64,000 bases of DNA, taken from the NCBI RefSeq assembly GCF_031846345.1, contig NZ_JAVRHX010000004.1:248001-312000 (forward strand), in the 5' to 3' direction. Positions 16,410 to 25,596 of this stretch are shown here, piece by piece (within the stretch, counting starts at the first letter, position 1; every line of letters starts with the position of its first letter). Under the pieces are notes generated by a model, which had not been told where the DNA came from, did not search any database, and saw nothing but the letters and a program-made list of their open reading frames with translations. Source of the stretch: Glaciecola petra. GTDB taxonomy: Bacteria > Pseudomonadota > Gammaproteobacteria > Enterobacterales > Alteromonadaceae. Both the position numbers and the translations under genes were made by a program.

Positions 16410-17516
16410 TCAAGCTAAGTGTGCTAAAGCTAAATATTCACGAGACTGCATTTCTTGTAAACGACTCAAGCAACGCTGAAATTCAAACGACAAACGACCC
16501 GACACATATAATTCTTCAGCGTCAACTTCAGCCGAAATAATTAACTTAACTTTGCGTTCATAAAATTCATCAACCATGGCGATAAAGCGCCTAGCAATGT
16601 CATCTTTACTAGCATCCATTTGCTTTACATTAGCTAACAATACACTCTGATAAATACGACTTAACTCAATATAATCGTTTTGACTGCGGGGGCCGTCACA
16701 TAAGGCCAAAAAATCAAACATAACGACACTATCGGCCTTTTTCATGCAGGTGATGTCTCTGCCTTCAATTTCAACGGCAACATTTTCTTGAAAGTTTTCT
16801 GCCGCTAGTTTATCAAAATAACGATCAAGATTTGCTTGGGCGTCGTCATCGAGAGGATAGTGATAGATTTCGGCTTGTTCTAGTGTGCGCAGACGGTAAT
16901 CGTTGCCACTATCGACGTTTACTACGCGCGTATTCTCATTAATTAGCTCTATTGCCGGTAAAAACCTGGCTCTTTGCAAGCCATTTTTATATAAGCCGTC
17001 GGGCTCAATGTTTGAGGTAGCTACAAGTACAATGCCATGGTCAAACAAATATTGCATTAACGTCCCGAGTATCATGGCATCGGTTATATCTGATACAAAA
17101 AACTCATCAAAACAAATAATACGCGTTTCAGCAGCAATTTTTTTTGCGATGCTTTTTAAAGGATCTTCTTGCTGTTTTAGCGCCTGCATTTCTTTGTGTA
17201 TACGATGCATAAAACGATGAAAATGCACTCGCATTTTGTTCTCAAAAGGCAAACAATCATAAAAGGTATCGACTAAATACGTTTTGCCGCGGCCGACCCC
17301 TCCCCAAAAATAAATACCTTGAATACTATTAGCATTCATATTGGCAGATTTGCGACTGAACTTGGCTTTAAGGTTCATGCGCCATGTACGCTTTTTTTGT
17401 GGCTGTGTGAGTTCATCGTACAAACGCTGTAATTCTTTTACAGCATTTTCTTGTGCCTCGTCGTACTGGAAATCGATTAAAGACAGGTCGTCTTGGTATT
17501 TTTCCCAAGGAGTCAT
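16410..17516 (-). CDS. zapE: Cell division protein ZapE (AFG1-like ATPase)
   Basis: An AAA-type ATPase that in E. coli acts on FtsZ rings during constriction under low-oxygen or stress conditions. About 368 residues. Walker A is GGVGRGKTYLVD, Walker B is ICFDEFFVSDITDA, and the sensor-like ATSNIEPDGLYKNGLQRARFLP block is typical of AFG1/ZapE. ATG 17516 is chosen; the longer frame would begin with TTG at 17552. The protein ends within the conserved FEFQRCLSRLQEMQSREYL helix. It is divergent from zapG, the same neighbourhood as in E. coli (yhcM-yhcB). Confidence 0.94.
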   Translation of the reverse strand: MTPWEKYQDDLSLIDFQYDEAQENAVKELQRLYDELTQPQKKRTWRMNLKAKFSRKSANMNANSIQGIYFWGGVGRGKTYLVDTFYDCLPFENKMRVHFHRFMHRIHKEMQALKQQEDPLKSIAKKIAAETRIICFDEFFVSDITDAMILGTLMQYLFDHGIVLVATSNIEPDGLYKNGLQRARFLPAIELINENTRVVNVDSGNDYRLRTLEQAEIYHYPLDDDAQANLDRYFDKLAAENFQENVAVEIEGRDITCMKKADSVVMFDFLALCDGPRSQNDYIELSRIYQSVLLANVKQMDASKDDIARRFIAMVDEFYERKVKLIISAEVDAEELYVSGRLSFEFQRCLSRLQEMQSREYLALAHLA

Positions 17517-17722
17517 TGGATAAACTCTTTTTGATGCAATAGGTGCAAACAATACAAATTTCTATCTCTTGATAAATATTCAATCTTTGGCATAAGTATA
17601 CAAGGCTATAGCGTTATTGAATAGGCGTTCACAACATCAAAACACGATAAATTTTCATATATATCGAATCTTCTGTGGTAACATATCCATAGTTTATTAA
17701 ACAACTTTGTCGGAATTGATTT

Positions 17723-18181
17723 ATGGACGTAATAACATTACTGCTTGGTGTCATTATAGGAATATTATTGGGTGTGTTCGCTGCTGTTATCTGGCACAAA
17801 ACAAATTCTACAGAGAACCAAGCGCTGAATTCATCCAACGAAGCCGAGCTTAAAACCCTGCTCGCTCAACAAGCACATTCTCATATTTCACAGACGCAGC
17901 AGTCGGTGTTAAAACTAGAGCAAGAGTTGAATCTGTTAAAAGCATCTGTCACGCAATACGAAAACGCATTAACAGTAAACGATATCGACGATACACAATC
18001 TTCATTTTATGGTGAACATGCGGGCGTCTTTTTGCGTAATAGTACTAAGAGTGACAATAAGTACATTCCAGAAGAGTCATCCGATGCACAACCTAAAGAT
18101 TTTGCGAATAATGGTTCAGGTTTATTTGTCGGGCAAACCGTGACAAATGATTCTAAAGAAGGAGAAAAATCAAGCAATTGA
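17723..18181 (+). CDS. zapG: Z-ring-associated protein ZapG (YhcB, DUF1043)
   Basis: A 152-residue inner-membrane protein connecting cell division and envelope synthesis. One N-terminal membrane helix (about 3-26, ITLLLGVIIGILLGVFAAVIW) is followed by a coiled-coil region (about 45-85) and the family signature FYGEHAGVFLRN near 107. The C-terminus is Ser/Asn/Glu-rich and probably disordered. It starts 206 bases from the divergent zapE gene and precedes degQ and degS, matching the E. coli order. Confidence 0.9.
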   Translation: MDVITLLLGVIIGILLGVFAAVIWHKTNSTENQALNSSNEAELKTLLAQQAHSHISQTQQSVLKLEQELNLLKASVTQYENALTVNDIDDTQSSFYGEHAGVFLRNSTKSDNKYIPEESSDAQPKDFANNGSGLFVGQTVTNDSKEGEKSSN

Positions 18182-18190
18182 CTTGAGATA

Positions 18191-18219
18191 TGAACTATTG
18201 CCTCTAAATATAGGTCTGT
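18191..18219 (+). promoter_or_regulatory. Possible sigma-E promoter ahead of degQ
   Basis: TGAACTA (18191-18197) and GGTCTGTA (TCTGT at 18215-18219) are 17 bases apart, resembling the envelope-stress sigma-E pattern GGAACTT-N16-TCTGA. Transcription would start near 18226, about 27 bases before the degQ ATG. The degP/degQ protease genes are classic sigma-E targets, which adds plausibility. The -35 lacks its first G and final T. Confidence 0.35.
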
Positions 18220-18252
18220 ATTAGGTATTTTAATTTAGGAGTATTAGATTTC

Positions 18253-19650
18253 ATGACAAAAGCGATTTGCCAAGGTTCTTTCTCTAGACCACTATCCTTT
18301 TCTAGAATGGGTGTTGTCTTTATTGCAGCTGTTTTTTCTGCAATGATAGGAGCTTCTTCAGCATCTGCGGGAATACCTTTCTTTTCAGATGATGAGATGC
18401 CATCTCTAGCGCCCATGTTAGAAGAAACCACCCCAGCCATTGTGAGTATAGCGGTCAAAGGCACACAAACCACATCTCGCCAAGAAGTACCCGAAATGTT
18501 TCGATACTTTTTTGGCAATCCTAATCAACAGCCGCGCGAACGTGAATTTAGAGGCTTGGGTTCGGGCGTAATTATTGATGCAGAAAAAGGCTATATCGTT
18601 ACTAATAATCATGTGGTCGACAATGCAGATTCTATTTTAGTCAAAATGTCGGATGGCCGTGAATTTGAGGCTGAAAAACTTGGTGCCGACGCACAAAGCG
18701 ATATCGCGTTACTAAAAATCGAACCTGATAATTTAACCCAAGTAAAATTAGCCAATTCTGACAAAGTCCGTGTAGGTGATTTTGTAGTCGCTATTGGTAA
18801 CCCTTTTGGTTTGAGCCAAACAGTTACCTCGGGCATAGTTAGTGCACTGGGGCGCTCAGGTCTGAATATTGGCGGCTATGAAGATTTCATTCAAACCGAT
18901 GCTTCCATCAACAGGGGTAATTCAGGTGGTGCATTGGTTAATTTACGCGGTGAACTAGTCGGTATAAACACCGCTATTTTTGGCCCCAATGGCGGCAATG
19001 TAGGCATTGGCTTTGCTATTCCCTCCAATATGATGAAAAACCTCGTCGACCAAATCAGTGAGTTTGGTGAAGTGCGTCGTGGTTTGCTTGGTATTATAGG
19101 GGGCGACGTTGATGCTGGATTGGCAGAAGCGGTAAATTCTGACATTAATTATGGTGCTTTTGTAAATGAGGTAGTGCCTGATTCGGCTGCAGAAAAGGCG
19201 GGGATTGATGCCGGCGATATTATTGTTGCCATTGACGACAATGAAATCAGCTCGTTTAATGAATTGCGTGCAAAAGTGGCCAGCAAGGGCGCTGGTGCAG
19301 AAGTTGAGTTAAGCATTATACGTAATGGTAAAAAGCAAAGTGTGAATGTAGTGCTCGATTCAGATGGTTCAGTCACTATTGAAGAAAAAGACATACACCC
19401 GGCTTTGGAAGGCGCAGACTTATCCAATGGTAGAAGCCGCAGAGGTAATGATGCCATTGAAGTTAACGAGGTAGCTGAAAATTCACCAGCGGCAAGAGTT
19501 GGCTTTAGAGAAGGTGACGTTATCGTTGGCGTAAACCGCAAAAGAGTGGCTAATATTGCACAGTTGACGGAAGCGGTCGAAGCCTCAAAAGATGTGATAG
19601 CAATTAGTATCCAGCGTGGTAATAGCGATTTATTTGTAATTATAAGATAG
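18253..19650 (+). CDS. degQ: Periplasmic serine endoprotease DegQ/DegP (Do family)
   Basis: A periplasmic protease and chaperone that degrades misfolded envelope proteins. 465 residues. The signal peptide ends in SASA at about residue 39. The trypsin-like domain has H120 (TNNHVVD), D150 (SDIALLKI) and S224 (GNSGGAL). Two PDZ domains follow (about 275-365 and 380-462), each with a hydrophobic ligand groove start. The loop between 85 and 100 is short, as in DegQ rather than DegP. AGGAG lies 12 bases before the ATG. It is followed by a strong terminator and then degS, as in E. coli. Confidence 0.93.
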   Translation: MTKAICQGSFSRPLSFSRMGVVFIAAVFSAMIGASSASAGIPFFSDDEMPSLAPMLEETTPAIVSIAVKGTQTTSRQEVPEMFRYFFGNPNQQPREREFRGLGSGVIIDAEKGYIVTNNHVVDNADSILVKMSDGREFEAEKLGADAQSDIALLKIEPDNLTQVKLANSDKVRVGDFVVAIGNPFGLSQTVTSGIVSALGRSGLNIGGYEDFIQTDASINRGNSGGALVNLRGELVGINTAIFGPNGGNVGIGFAIPSNMMKNLVDQISEFGEVRRGLLGIIGGDVDAGLAEAVNSDINYGAFVNEVVPDSAAEKAGIDAGDIIVAIDDNEISSFNELRAKVASKGAGAEVELSIIRNGKKQSVNVVLDSDGSVTIEEKDIHPALEGADLSNGRSRRGNDAIEVNEVAENSPAARVGFREGDVIVGVNRKRVANIAQLTEAVEASKDVIAISIQRGNSDLFVIIR

Positions 19651-19680
19651 CGTTTACTACCGTTAAATAGCTCTAATTCA

Positions 19681-19720
19681 ACAGCCAAGATGCGAAAGTA
19701 TCTTGGCTGTTTTTATTTTT
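19681..19720 (+). terminator. Rho-independent terminator after degQ
   Basis: ACAGCCAAGAT (19681-19691) pairs perfectly with ATCTTGGCTGT (19700-19710) over 11 bp across an 8-base loop and is followed by a T-rich run. It separates degQ from degS, implying that degS has its own promoter in the roughly 70 bases that remain before its ATG. Confidence 0.92.
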
Positions 19721-19790
19721 AGCACATCTGCTATTGCTTACCCTCTTATCTTTGCTATGATCCTTACGCTTATTAAGGAAGTCACTACAC

Positions 19791-20861
19791 ATGTCATTTT
19801 TCTCCAAATTGTTCATAGCATTGCTCAAGCCAATCATTTTGGGTATTGTCGTTGCTGGCATGTTGTTATTGTTTTTTCCTGAATTTAGAGAGGGTAAAGG
19901 TTTAAATTTATCTTGGCTAAATCAACAAGAACAAGTACCTGAACGCTTGAGTTATTACGATGCATTGAGTAAAAGTGCGCCTGCGGTCGTCAATATTTAC
20001 AGTTTAATTGTAGAAGACTCAAACAGTTTATTTAGGTCTCGCAGAGAGCGCTCTAGCCTTGGTTCAGGTGTTATAATGCGTGATGACGGGTACATACTCA
20101 CTTGTTACCACGTTATTCGCAATGCTGACAGCATTTTTGTTGCCTCTCAAGACAGTGTGTTAGTGCAAGCACAACTTGTCGGTTTTGATGAAGAGACCGA
20201 TTTAGCTGTATTAAGAGTATTTAACGATAACCTACCAGTGATACCCCAAATTCCAGAGCCAGATTTGCGGGTGGGAGATATGGTCATGGCCATTGGCAAT
20301 CCCTTAGACTTAGGTCAAACCGTAACTTCAGGCATTGTCAGTCGAATTAGTCGAAACAATTTGGCTAACTATTTTGATTTTATTCAAACCGATGCGGTAT
20401 TGAACCAAGGTAATTCTGGGGGGGCACTCGTTGATTCTAATGGTTACTTAGTTGGCATCACTAACGCTAATTTCAAAACATTGGACAATCGTCGCAGACT
20501 CCAAGCGGTTGATGGTGTCAACTTTGCCGTTCCTTATGCCTTAGCAAAACGTGTGATGGATGAAATCATTGAAAATGGCCGCGTCAGGCGTGGGGAATTG
20601 GGCTTTGGTGGAGAAGCATTTCCACAAGGTCAAGGGATCGTGGTGCAAAGCATTGACATTAACGGACCTGCTGACCAAGCCGGTCTTAAAATCAACGACG
20701 TTATCATTGCTGTAGATGGCTTAGAAGTTACCGATGGGCGCGCCGTACTTACACTCATCGCGTCTACAGAGCCCGGCACACAAATGGAACTCATTGTCCA
20801 AAGAAACGACGAGCTCGTGAAACTAACCGCTATTGTGGGGGAGTTAGTCAGCACTTCCTAG
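19791..20861 (+). CDS. degS: Site-1 protease DegS (sigma-E pathway)
   Basis: The inner-membrane-anchored periplasmic protease that cuts RseA when unfolded porin tails bind its PDZ domain, releasing sigma-E. 356 residues. One uncleaved N-terminal membrane helix (about 7-29) replaces a signal peptide. The triad is H107 (CYHVIRN), D137 (ETDLAVLRV) and S209 (GNSGGAL). A single PDZ domain covers about 260-350. Length and single-PDZ layout separate it from DegQ. TTAAGGAAGT precedes the ATG. The next gene, murA, is convergent. Confidence 0.94.
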   Translation: MSFFSKLFIALLKPIILGIVVAGMLLLFFPEFREGKGLNLSWLNQQEQVPERLSYYDALSKSAPAVVNIYSLIVEDSNSLFRSRRERSSLGSGVIMRDDGYILTCYHVIRNADSIFVASQDSVLVQAQLVGFDEETDLAVLRVFNDNLPVIPQIPEPDLRVGDMVMAIGNPLDLGQTVTSGIVSRISRNNLANYFDFIQTDAVLNQGNSGGALVDSNGYLVGITNANFKTLDNRRRLQAVDGVNFAVPYALAKRVMDEIIENGRVRRGELGFGGEAFPQGQGIVVQSIDINGPADQAGLKINDVIIAVDGLEVTDGRAVLTLIASTEPGTQMELIVQRNDELVKLTAIVGELVSTS

Positions 20862-20881
20862 CGCCATTTACCGCTTGGTGT

Positions 20882-22144
20882 TTATTCTTTCACTCTTTCT
20901 ATATTCGCGCCTAGCGCTTGTAACTTAGATTCTATCGCCTCGTAGCCACGATCTAGGTGATATATCCGATTTACTGTCGTTTCACCTTTTGCAACCAAAC
21001 CAGCAATAATAAGGCTAGCTGATGCCCGTAAGTCAGTCGCCATAACCGGAGCACCTTTAAGCGTCGAAGAGCCCTGTGTGTAGGCGTTATTGCCTTCAAG
21101 CTCTATTTTTGCGCCCATACGCTGAAGTTCAGGCACATGCATAAACCTGTTTTCAAAAATTGTCTCTGTAATAACCCCATTGCCGTTTGCCACCGCATTT
21201 AAAGTCACAAACTGCGCCTGCATGTCGGTAGGAAAACCAGGATGTGGCAGGGTTTTAACATTCACCGCTGTAGGAGCTTGGCCTTTCATATCAAGGCTGA
21301 TCCAATCTTCACCAACTTCTATTGTGGCCCCCGCCTGCTCTAACTTACTTAACACAGCATCAAGGCTTGTTGGATCGGCTTTTTCACACCTTATGCTGCC
21401 TTTTGATACAGCAGCGGCTACTAAGAACGTACCGGTTTCGATTCGGTCGGGTAAAATGCTGTATTCACATCCTGATAAGCTTTCAACGCCTTCAATAGTC
21501 ACTTTGTCACTACCAGCGCCACTCACTTTTCCGCCCATAGCATTAATACAATTTGCAAGATCAACTATTTCTGGCTCTCTGGCAGCATTTTCAATAATCG
21601 TTGTGCCTTCTGCAAGTGCAGCGGCCATCATTAAATTTTCAGTTGCTCCAACACTAACCATGTCCATGAATATTCTGGCGCCTTGCAATCGCCCATTTAC
21701 TGATGCCCTGACGTAACCTTCTTCAACGTCGACTTTTGCGCCCATTTTTTCTAAGCCACTCAAGTGCAAATTGACTGGACGAGCACCTATGGCACATCCG
21801 CCGGGTAACGATACATTTGCTCGTCCATATTTGGCAAGCAAAGGGCCAAGCACTAAAATAGACGCTCGCATGGTTCTCACCAAATCATAAGAAGCTGTAA
21901 CGCTATCTAATTGACTCGCGTCAATTTCGACACTATTGGTATCGGTTTGATTAATTTTTGCGCCAAAATCCTTTAACAACAATAAGGTTGTATTGATATC
22001 ACGGAGTTTGGGTACATTGGTAAAAGTACAGGCGCCGTCTGTTAGCAAACTCGAGATTAACACAGGCAAGGCGGCATTTTTAGCGCCCGAAATAACGACC
22101 GTACCTAACAAAGGCGGGCTCTCTTTGATGACCAGTTTATCCAC
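20882..22144 (-). CDS. murA: UDP-N-acetylglucosamine 1-carboxyvinyltransferase MurA
   Basis: Catalyses the first committed step of peptidoglycan synthesis: enolpyruvyl transfer from PEP to UDP-GlcNAc in the cytoplasm. Starting at GTG 22144 gives MDKLVIKES and 420 residues, matching the family N-terminus and length. An AGGA lies about seven bases upstream, and the overlap with the upstream ibaG gene disappears; a start at 22225 would overlap ibaG by 62 bases. The catalytic Cys is C117 in LPGGCAIGARPVNLH (Cys115 in E. coli), the residue attacked by fosfomycin. It is the last gene of the mla operon, as in other gammaproteobacteria. Confidence 0.95.
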   Translation of the reverse strand: MDKLVIKESPPLLGTVVISGAKNAALPVLISSLLTDGACTFTNVPKLRDINTTLLLLKDFGAKINQTDTNSVEIDASQLDSVTASYDLVRTMRASILVLGPLLAKYGRANVSLPGGCAIGARPVNLHLSGLEKMGAKVDVEEGYVRASVNGRLQGARIFMDMVSVGATENLMMAAALAEGTTIIENAAREPEIVDLANCINAMGGKVSGAGSDKVTIEGVESLSGCEYSILPDRIETGTFLVAAAVSKGSIRCEKADPTSLDAVLSKLEQAGATIEVGEDWISLDMKGQAPTAVNVKTLPHPGFPTDMQAQFVTLNAVANGNGVITETIFENRFMHVPELQRMGAKIELEGNNAYTQGSSTLKGAPVMATDLRASASLIIAGLVAKGETTVNRIYHLDRGYEAIESKLQALGANIERVKE

Positions 22145-22163
22145 TCGACTGTCCTGTATAAGA

Positions 22164-22412
22164 TTAATTAAACAATTTTTCTCTTTGCCACTGGGCTTGG
22201 GAGAACGTTTTAATTGAGACTGCATGTATTGTACCGTCTGCTATTAAGTCAGACAGCGGCGCATATACAAATTGCTGCTTTTTTACCCGACTCATTTCTT
22301 CGAATTTATCGTCAATTGCAATAATTTGAAAGTGTGTCCCTTCACTTTTAACGTTTACGTCTGTTAACGACAATGTCGTTTTCAACAAGTTTGCAATCTC
22401 TTCGTTTGTCAT
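22164..22412 (-). CDS. ibaG: BolA-family acid-stress protein IbaG
   Basis: A small BolA-like protein of 82 residues that partners monothiol glutaredoxins in iron-sulfur cluster handling and affects acid tolerance. The BolA fold is evident from the DVNVKSEGTHFQIIAIDDKFEEMSRVKKQQFVYAPL segments, including the conserved His27 region and the helix ending in IHAVSIKTFSQAQW. It sits between mlaB (4 bases upstream) and murA (19 bases downstream), the standard gammaproteobacterial arrangement. Confidence 0.92.
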   Translation of the reverse strand: MTNEEIANLLKTTLSLTDVNVKSEGTHFQIIAIDDKFEEMSRVKKQQFVYAPLSDLIADGTIHAVSIKTFSQAQWQREKLFN

Positions 22413-22416
22413 TTTG

Positions 22417-22737
22417 TTACTCTTTTAGTAGCGACTGAGCACCGCTCAAATCGGCTAAATTTAATAATTTTTGCGGCACGTTTATGATGGTTACAGTCTT
22501 GATATGCTTCAGTAAATCACGCTTTAAATTGAGTAGCCATGCCAAACCTGCCGTATCAGCTCTTTTTGTTTCCTGCAAATCGATGGTAAGTTGGATAGCT
22601 GATTGCAATGCTTTTTTATCCAAGGCAGAAACTGTTGTCCAATAGTCATGTATTAGCGACTCACGGTCTAACTCACCAGATATACTAAGTTTAAACGTAT
22701 TGGACTCATCGGCGTCTTTATTCAGGGACAACTTCAT
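22417..22737 (-). CDS. mlaB: Phospholipid transport protein MlaB (STAS domain)
   Basis: Cytoplasmic STAS-domain subunit that stabilises the MlaFE transporter. 106 residues, with STAS features: the FKLSISGELDRESL strand pair, the IDLQETKRADTAGLAWLLNL loop containing the Asp-Thr/Ser switch region, and a final helix. The Thr in ADTAG corresponds to the residue important for MlaF binding in E. coli. It is 4 bases from both mlaC and ibaG, so it is translated as part of the operon. Sequence is loosely conserved, as usual for MlaB; position decides the assignment. Confidence 0.87.
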   Translation of the reverse strand: MKLSLNKDADESNTFKLSISGELDRESLIHDYWTTVSALDKKALQSAIQLTIDLQETKRADTAGLAWLLNLKRDLLKHIKTVTIINVPQKLLNLADLSGAQSLLKE

Positions 22738-22741
22738 CTAT

Positions 22742-23434
22742 TTACGCTTCTTTATTCTGCAATACGATGGGTTGCCTAATGCTTTCTCGCATACGTTCAA
22801 TAACAGAATTTATGCCTTCTTTACGCAATATACTCTCAAACTCAGTTTGTTTGCTCGACAGTAAACTAATGCCTTCAGCTATCATATCGTATGCTTGCCA
22901 GTCGCCTGAGCGCTTGTCTTTTCTTACTTTAAAAGCCACTTTAATATCTGGCCGCACATCATCTTTAATCACGGTCCTTACTGTCACGTCGTTTCGATTG
23001 GCAAACTCACGTGCTGGCTCAAACTCGACAAATTGGCTGTCATAATAGCCCATTGCAACCGCATAGCTTGTTATTAAATATTCCCTAAAAACGGTGACAA
23101 ACTCGAGTAATTCTTTTTGCTTAATTTGACGCGTATATTTACCCAATACTTTATAGGCTGAAAAGCGGTAATCAATGTAAGGCATTAATTCCTCTTCCAT
23201 AATTGTCCGAAATATTTCTGGATCTTTTTTAATGTTCTCTTGCTCAAGCTTAATCCGAGCAAATGTTTTACTCGCTACCTGTTCAACCATCTTATACGGG
23301 TCATCTTGCGCAACTTTAACTGAAGCGCCCAATGAATCTTGTGTTTCTTGCGCGTTCACAGCGCTAACTATAGGCAACGATGACACAGCCAATAAGGCGA
23401 TCAAAGCAACGCTTTTGTATTTAATTTTAAACAT
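22742..23434 (-). CDS. mlaC: Periplasmic phospholipid shuttle MlaC
   Basis: Carries phospholipids between the MlaA-porin complex in the outer membrane and MlaFEDB in the inner membrane. 230 residues. A signal peptide ending in VNAQ at about residue 29 is followed by the MlaC (Ttg2D-type) domain, with the typical EEELMPYIDYRFSAYKVLGKY block, the FREYLITSYAVAMG helix and the DWQAYDMIAEGISLLSSKQTEF segment that lines the lipid pocket. It lies 3 bases after mlaD. Confidence 0.93.
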   Translation of the reverse strand: MFKIKYKSVALIALLAVSSLPIVSAVNAQETQDSLGASVKVAQDDPYKMVEQVASKTFARIKLEQENIKKDPEIFRTIMEEELMPYIDYRFSAYKVLGKYTRQIKQKELLEFVTVFREYLITSYAVAMGYYDSQFVEFEPAREFANRNDVTVRTVIKDDVRPDIKVAFKVRKDKRSGDWQAYDMIAEGISLLSSKQTEFESILRKEGINSVIERMRESIRQPIVLQNKEA

Positions 23435-23437
23435 GGA

Positions 23438-23962
23438 TTATTCGCTTCCTTGGTTAAATAAAAATTGTCCAATCAAGTCCTCTAGTACAAGAGCCGACTT
23501 GGTATCAATAATTTCTTCGCCATCTGTTAGGTATGGACAATCAGATTTATCAGTAGTTTCACAAACTTTATCCTCAGATATTCTCACGATATCCTCAGGA
23601 AAGATAAAACCAGGCTGTAAACCAATAAACTGTTCGCCTAATAGGCCAGAGGTAAGAATAGATAAGCTACTTGTATCAGGAAAAGTATTTTTATACGCTT
23701 CAGATATTCTTAACACTACAACAGGTATGAGATCTGTCTCATGTAAATATATTTTTTCAACACGTCCTACAACAACGCCACCGACTTTCACAGAAGAGCG
23801 CGCCTTTAACCCGCCGATGTTGTCAAAACGTGCTGTTAGTTCATAAGTTTCCCCACCACCACTCATACCCTTGTTGGCGACTTGAAGGGCAAGTATAAGT
23901 GTTGCTGCTATTGCAAGGGCAACAAATATTCCTACTAACAATTCTGTTTTTCTGCTGGTCAT
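23438..23962 (-). CDS. mlaD: MCE-domain protein MlaD
   Basis: Inner-membrane-anchored MCE protein that forms a hexameric ring on MlaFE and exchanges lipids with MlaC. 174 residues. One N-terminal membrane helix (about 8-28) precedes the MCE domain (about 38-117), which has the FDNIGGLKARSSVKVGGVVVGRV motif and the pore-loop SGLLGEQFIGLQPG. The DTKSALVLEDLIGQFLF C-terminal helix is conserved. Two cysteines about eight residues apart (CETTDKSDC) sit in the periplasmic stretch between the domain and that helix and could form a disulfide. Confidence 0.94.
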   Translation of the reverse strand: MTSRKTELLVGIFVALAIAATLILALQVANKGMSGGGETYELTARFDNIGGLKARSSVKVGGVVVGRVEKIYLHETDLIPVVVLRISEAYKNTFPDTSSLSILTSGLLGEQFIGLQPGFIFPEDIVRISEDKVCETTDKSDCPYLTDGEEIIDTKSALVLEDLIGQFLFNQGSE

Positions 23963-24007
23963 TACGTTCCTACCATAAATAAAAATAACACTATTAATTG
24001 CATTAAC

Positions 24008-24796
24008 TTAGTTAATACCAAACATCAGTGCTGTCAAAATAAAATCCAAACCCAATATTGCTAGCGACGAAAACACCACGGTTTGTGTCGTAGCTTGGCT
24101 GATACCTTCGGAGGTAGGTATGCAAGAATACCCTTTAAATAGCGCAATCCACACTACAACCAAAGCAAATACAAAACTCTTAATAATCCCGTTGACAACA
24201 TCTTGGTTCCAGTCAACTGTTGCTTGCATAATAGACCAATAACTGCCCGAATCTACCCCAAGCCAATCAACACCAACTAAGTGACCGCCCAAAATCCCGA
24301 TAGCAGAAAAGATAATAGCTAACATGGGCATACTAATTACACCTGCCCAAAATCGCGGTGATATTATTCGTCTTAGCGGATCAATCGCCATCATTTCTAA
24401 ACTACTAAGCTGTTCGGTCGCTTTCATTAATCCAATTTCGGCAGTTAATGCCGACCCAGCTCGTCCGGCAAACAACAAAGCGGTCACAACAGGGCCTAAT
24501 TCTCTCAGTATAGATAAAGCAACCATTGGCCCTAAACTGCCTTCTGCACCATAGTTGACTAAAATAGTGTAGCCTTGCAAGGCCATAACCATGCCAATAA
24601 ACAATCCCGACACCATTATGATTAAAAGAGATTGCACTCCAACAACATACATTTGTGCAATAGTTAAACGAACGTTTTTCCACTTTGGAAAAGCAAACAA
24701 GGCGCCAAAAAGCATTAAAGAGGCTTGCCCTACCGCACCAATAGTGTCAATCGCAGAACGACCTAACTTGACAAAATAATTGGCTACTTGGCTCAT
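24008..24796 (-). CDS. mlaE: ABC transporter permease MlaE
   Basis: Integral membrane permease of the Mla lipid-asymmetry system, 262 residues, with five or six membrane segments. It has the MlaE-family motifs: VGVQSLLIIMVSGLFIGMVMALQGY near the N-terminus, ELGPVVTALLFAGRAGSALTAEIGLMKATEQL (the coupling helix that contacts MlaF), and the C-terminal SEGISQATTQTVVFSSL segment. Its start overlaps the end of mlaF by 4 bases; mlaD follows after 45 bases. Confidence 0.95.
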   Translation of the reverse strand: MSQVANYFVKLGRSAIDTIGAVGQASLMLFGALFAFPKWKNVRLTIAQMYVVGVQSLLIIMVSGLFIGMVMALQGYTILVNYGAEGSLGPMVALSILRELGPVVTALLFAGRAGSALTAEIGLMKATEQLSSLEMMAIDPLRRIISPRFWAGVISMPMLAIIFSAIGILGGHLVGVDWLGVDSGSYWSIMQATVDWNQDVVNGIIKSFVFALVVVWIALFKGYSCIPTSEGISQATTQTVVFSSLAILGLDFILTALMFGIN

Positions 24797-25596
24797 TTAG
24801 ACGCTCCAAGTAACTGTGTAGATAAATCATCAGCCGGGAAATGAAACGGCACTGGGCCGTCAGCTTTACCTTGCAAAAATTGTTGAACAAGGGCCGAATC
24901 CGATTGCTTGATCTCTTCAGGTGTTCCGGCGCCAATAATTGTTTTATTTGCTAAAATGTATGCATAATCAGCTATCTCTAACACTTCTGAAACATCGTGG
25001 GTCACCACTATTGATGTCAAATCAAGCGCCTTATTTAAAGCTTTTATTAAGGTCACTAAAACACCCATAGAGATAGGATCTTGTCCTGCAAATGGCTCAT
25101 CATACATAATCAAATCTGGATCAAGTGCAATTGCTCTGGCCAGAGCAGCTCTGCGTGCCATACCACCTGATAATTCACTTGGCATTAACGCAGCTGCACC
25201 ACGCAAACCAACGGCTTCAAGTTTAAGCATAACGATAGTATGAATGATTGATTCATCCAACTTGGTATGTTCTCTTAACGGAAACGCAACGTTATCAAAT
25301 ACCGAAATATTGGTAAATAACGCGCCACTTTGGAACAGCATGCTCATTTTTCGGCGCATTTCGTATAGACGATTTCGACTAACTTGATGCACATTTTCAT
25401 TTTGGAACAGGACTTCGCCATCAGATGGAGTTAGTTGTCCACCTATAATTTTCAATAAGGTTGTTTTGCCAATACCACTAGGTCCCATAACAGCCGTAAT
25501 TCCGCCACGCTTCACCGACAAAGAAATATCTTTGTATATTTGGCGTTCTCCTCTGGAGAATTGCATGTTACTGATGGATACGATGTTGTCTTGCAT
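24793..25596 (-). CDS. mlaF: ABC transporter ATP-binding protein MlaF
   Basis: ATPase subunit driving phospholipid movement by MlaFEDB; 267 residues. Walker A is GPSGIGKTTLLK, the ABC signature is LSGGMARRAALARAI, and Walker B is LIMYDEPFAGQDP, followed by the switch His in VVTHDV. The C-terminal tail past residue 235 is the segment that reaches the partner ATPase and MlaB in E. coli. It is the first gene of the mla-ibaG-murA operon and is divergent from yrbG. Confidence 0.95.
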   Translation of the reverse strand: MQDNIVSISNMQFSRGERQIYKDISLSVKRGGITAVMGPSGIGKTTLLKIIGGQLTPSDGEVLFQNENVHQVSRNRLYEMRRKMSMLFQSGALFTNISVFDNVAFPLREHTKLDESIIHTIVMLKLEAVGLRGAAALMPSELSGGMARRAALARAIALDPDLIMYDEPFAGQDPISMGVLVTLIKALNKALDLTSIVVTHDVSEVLEIADYAYILANKTIIGAGTPEEIKQSDSALVQQFLQGKADGPVPFHFPADDLSTQLLGASK

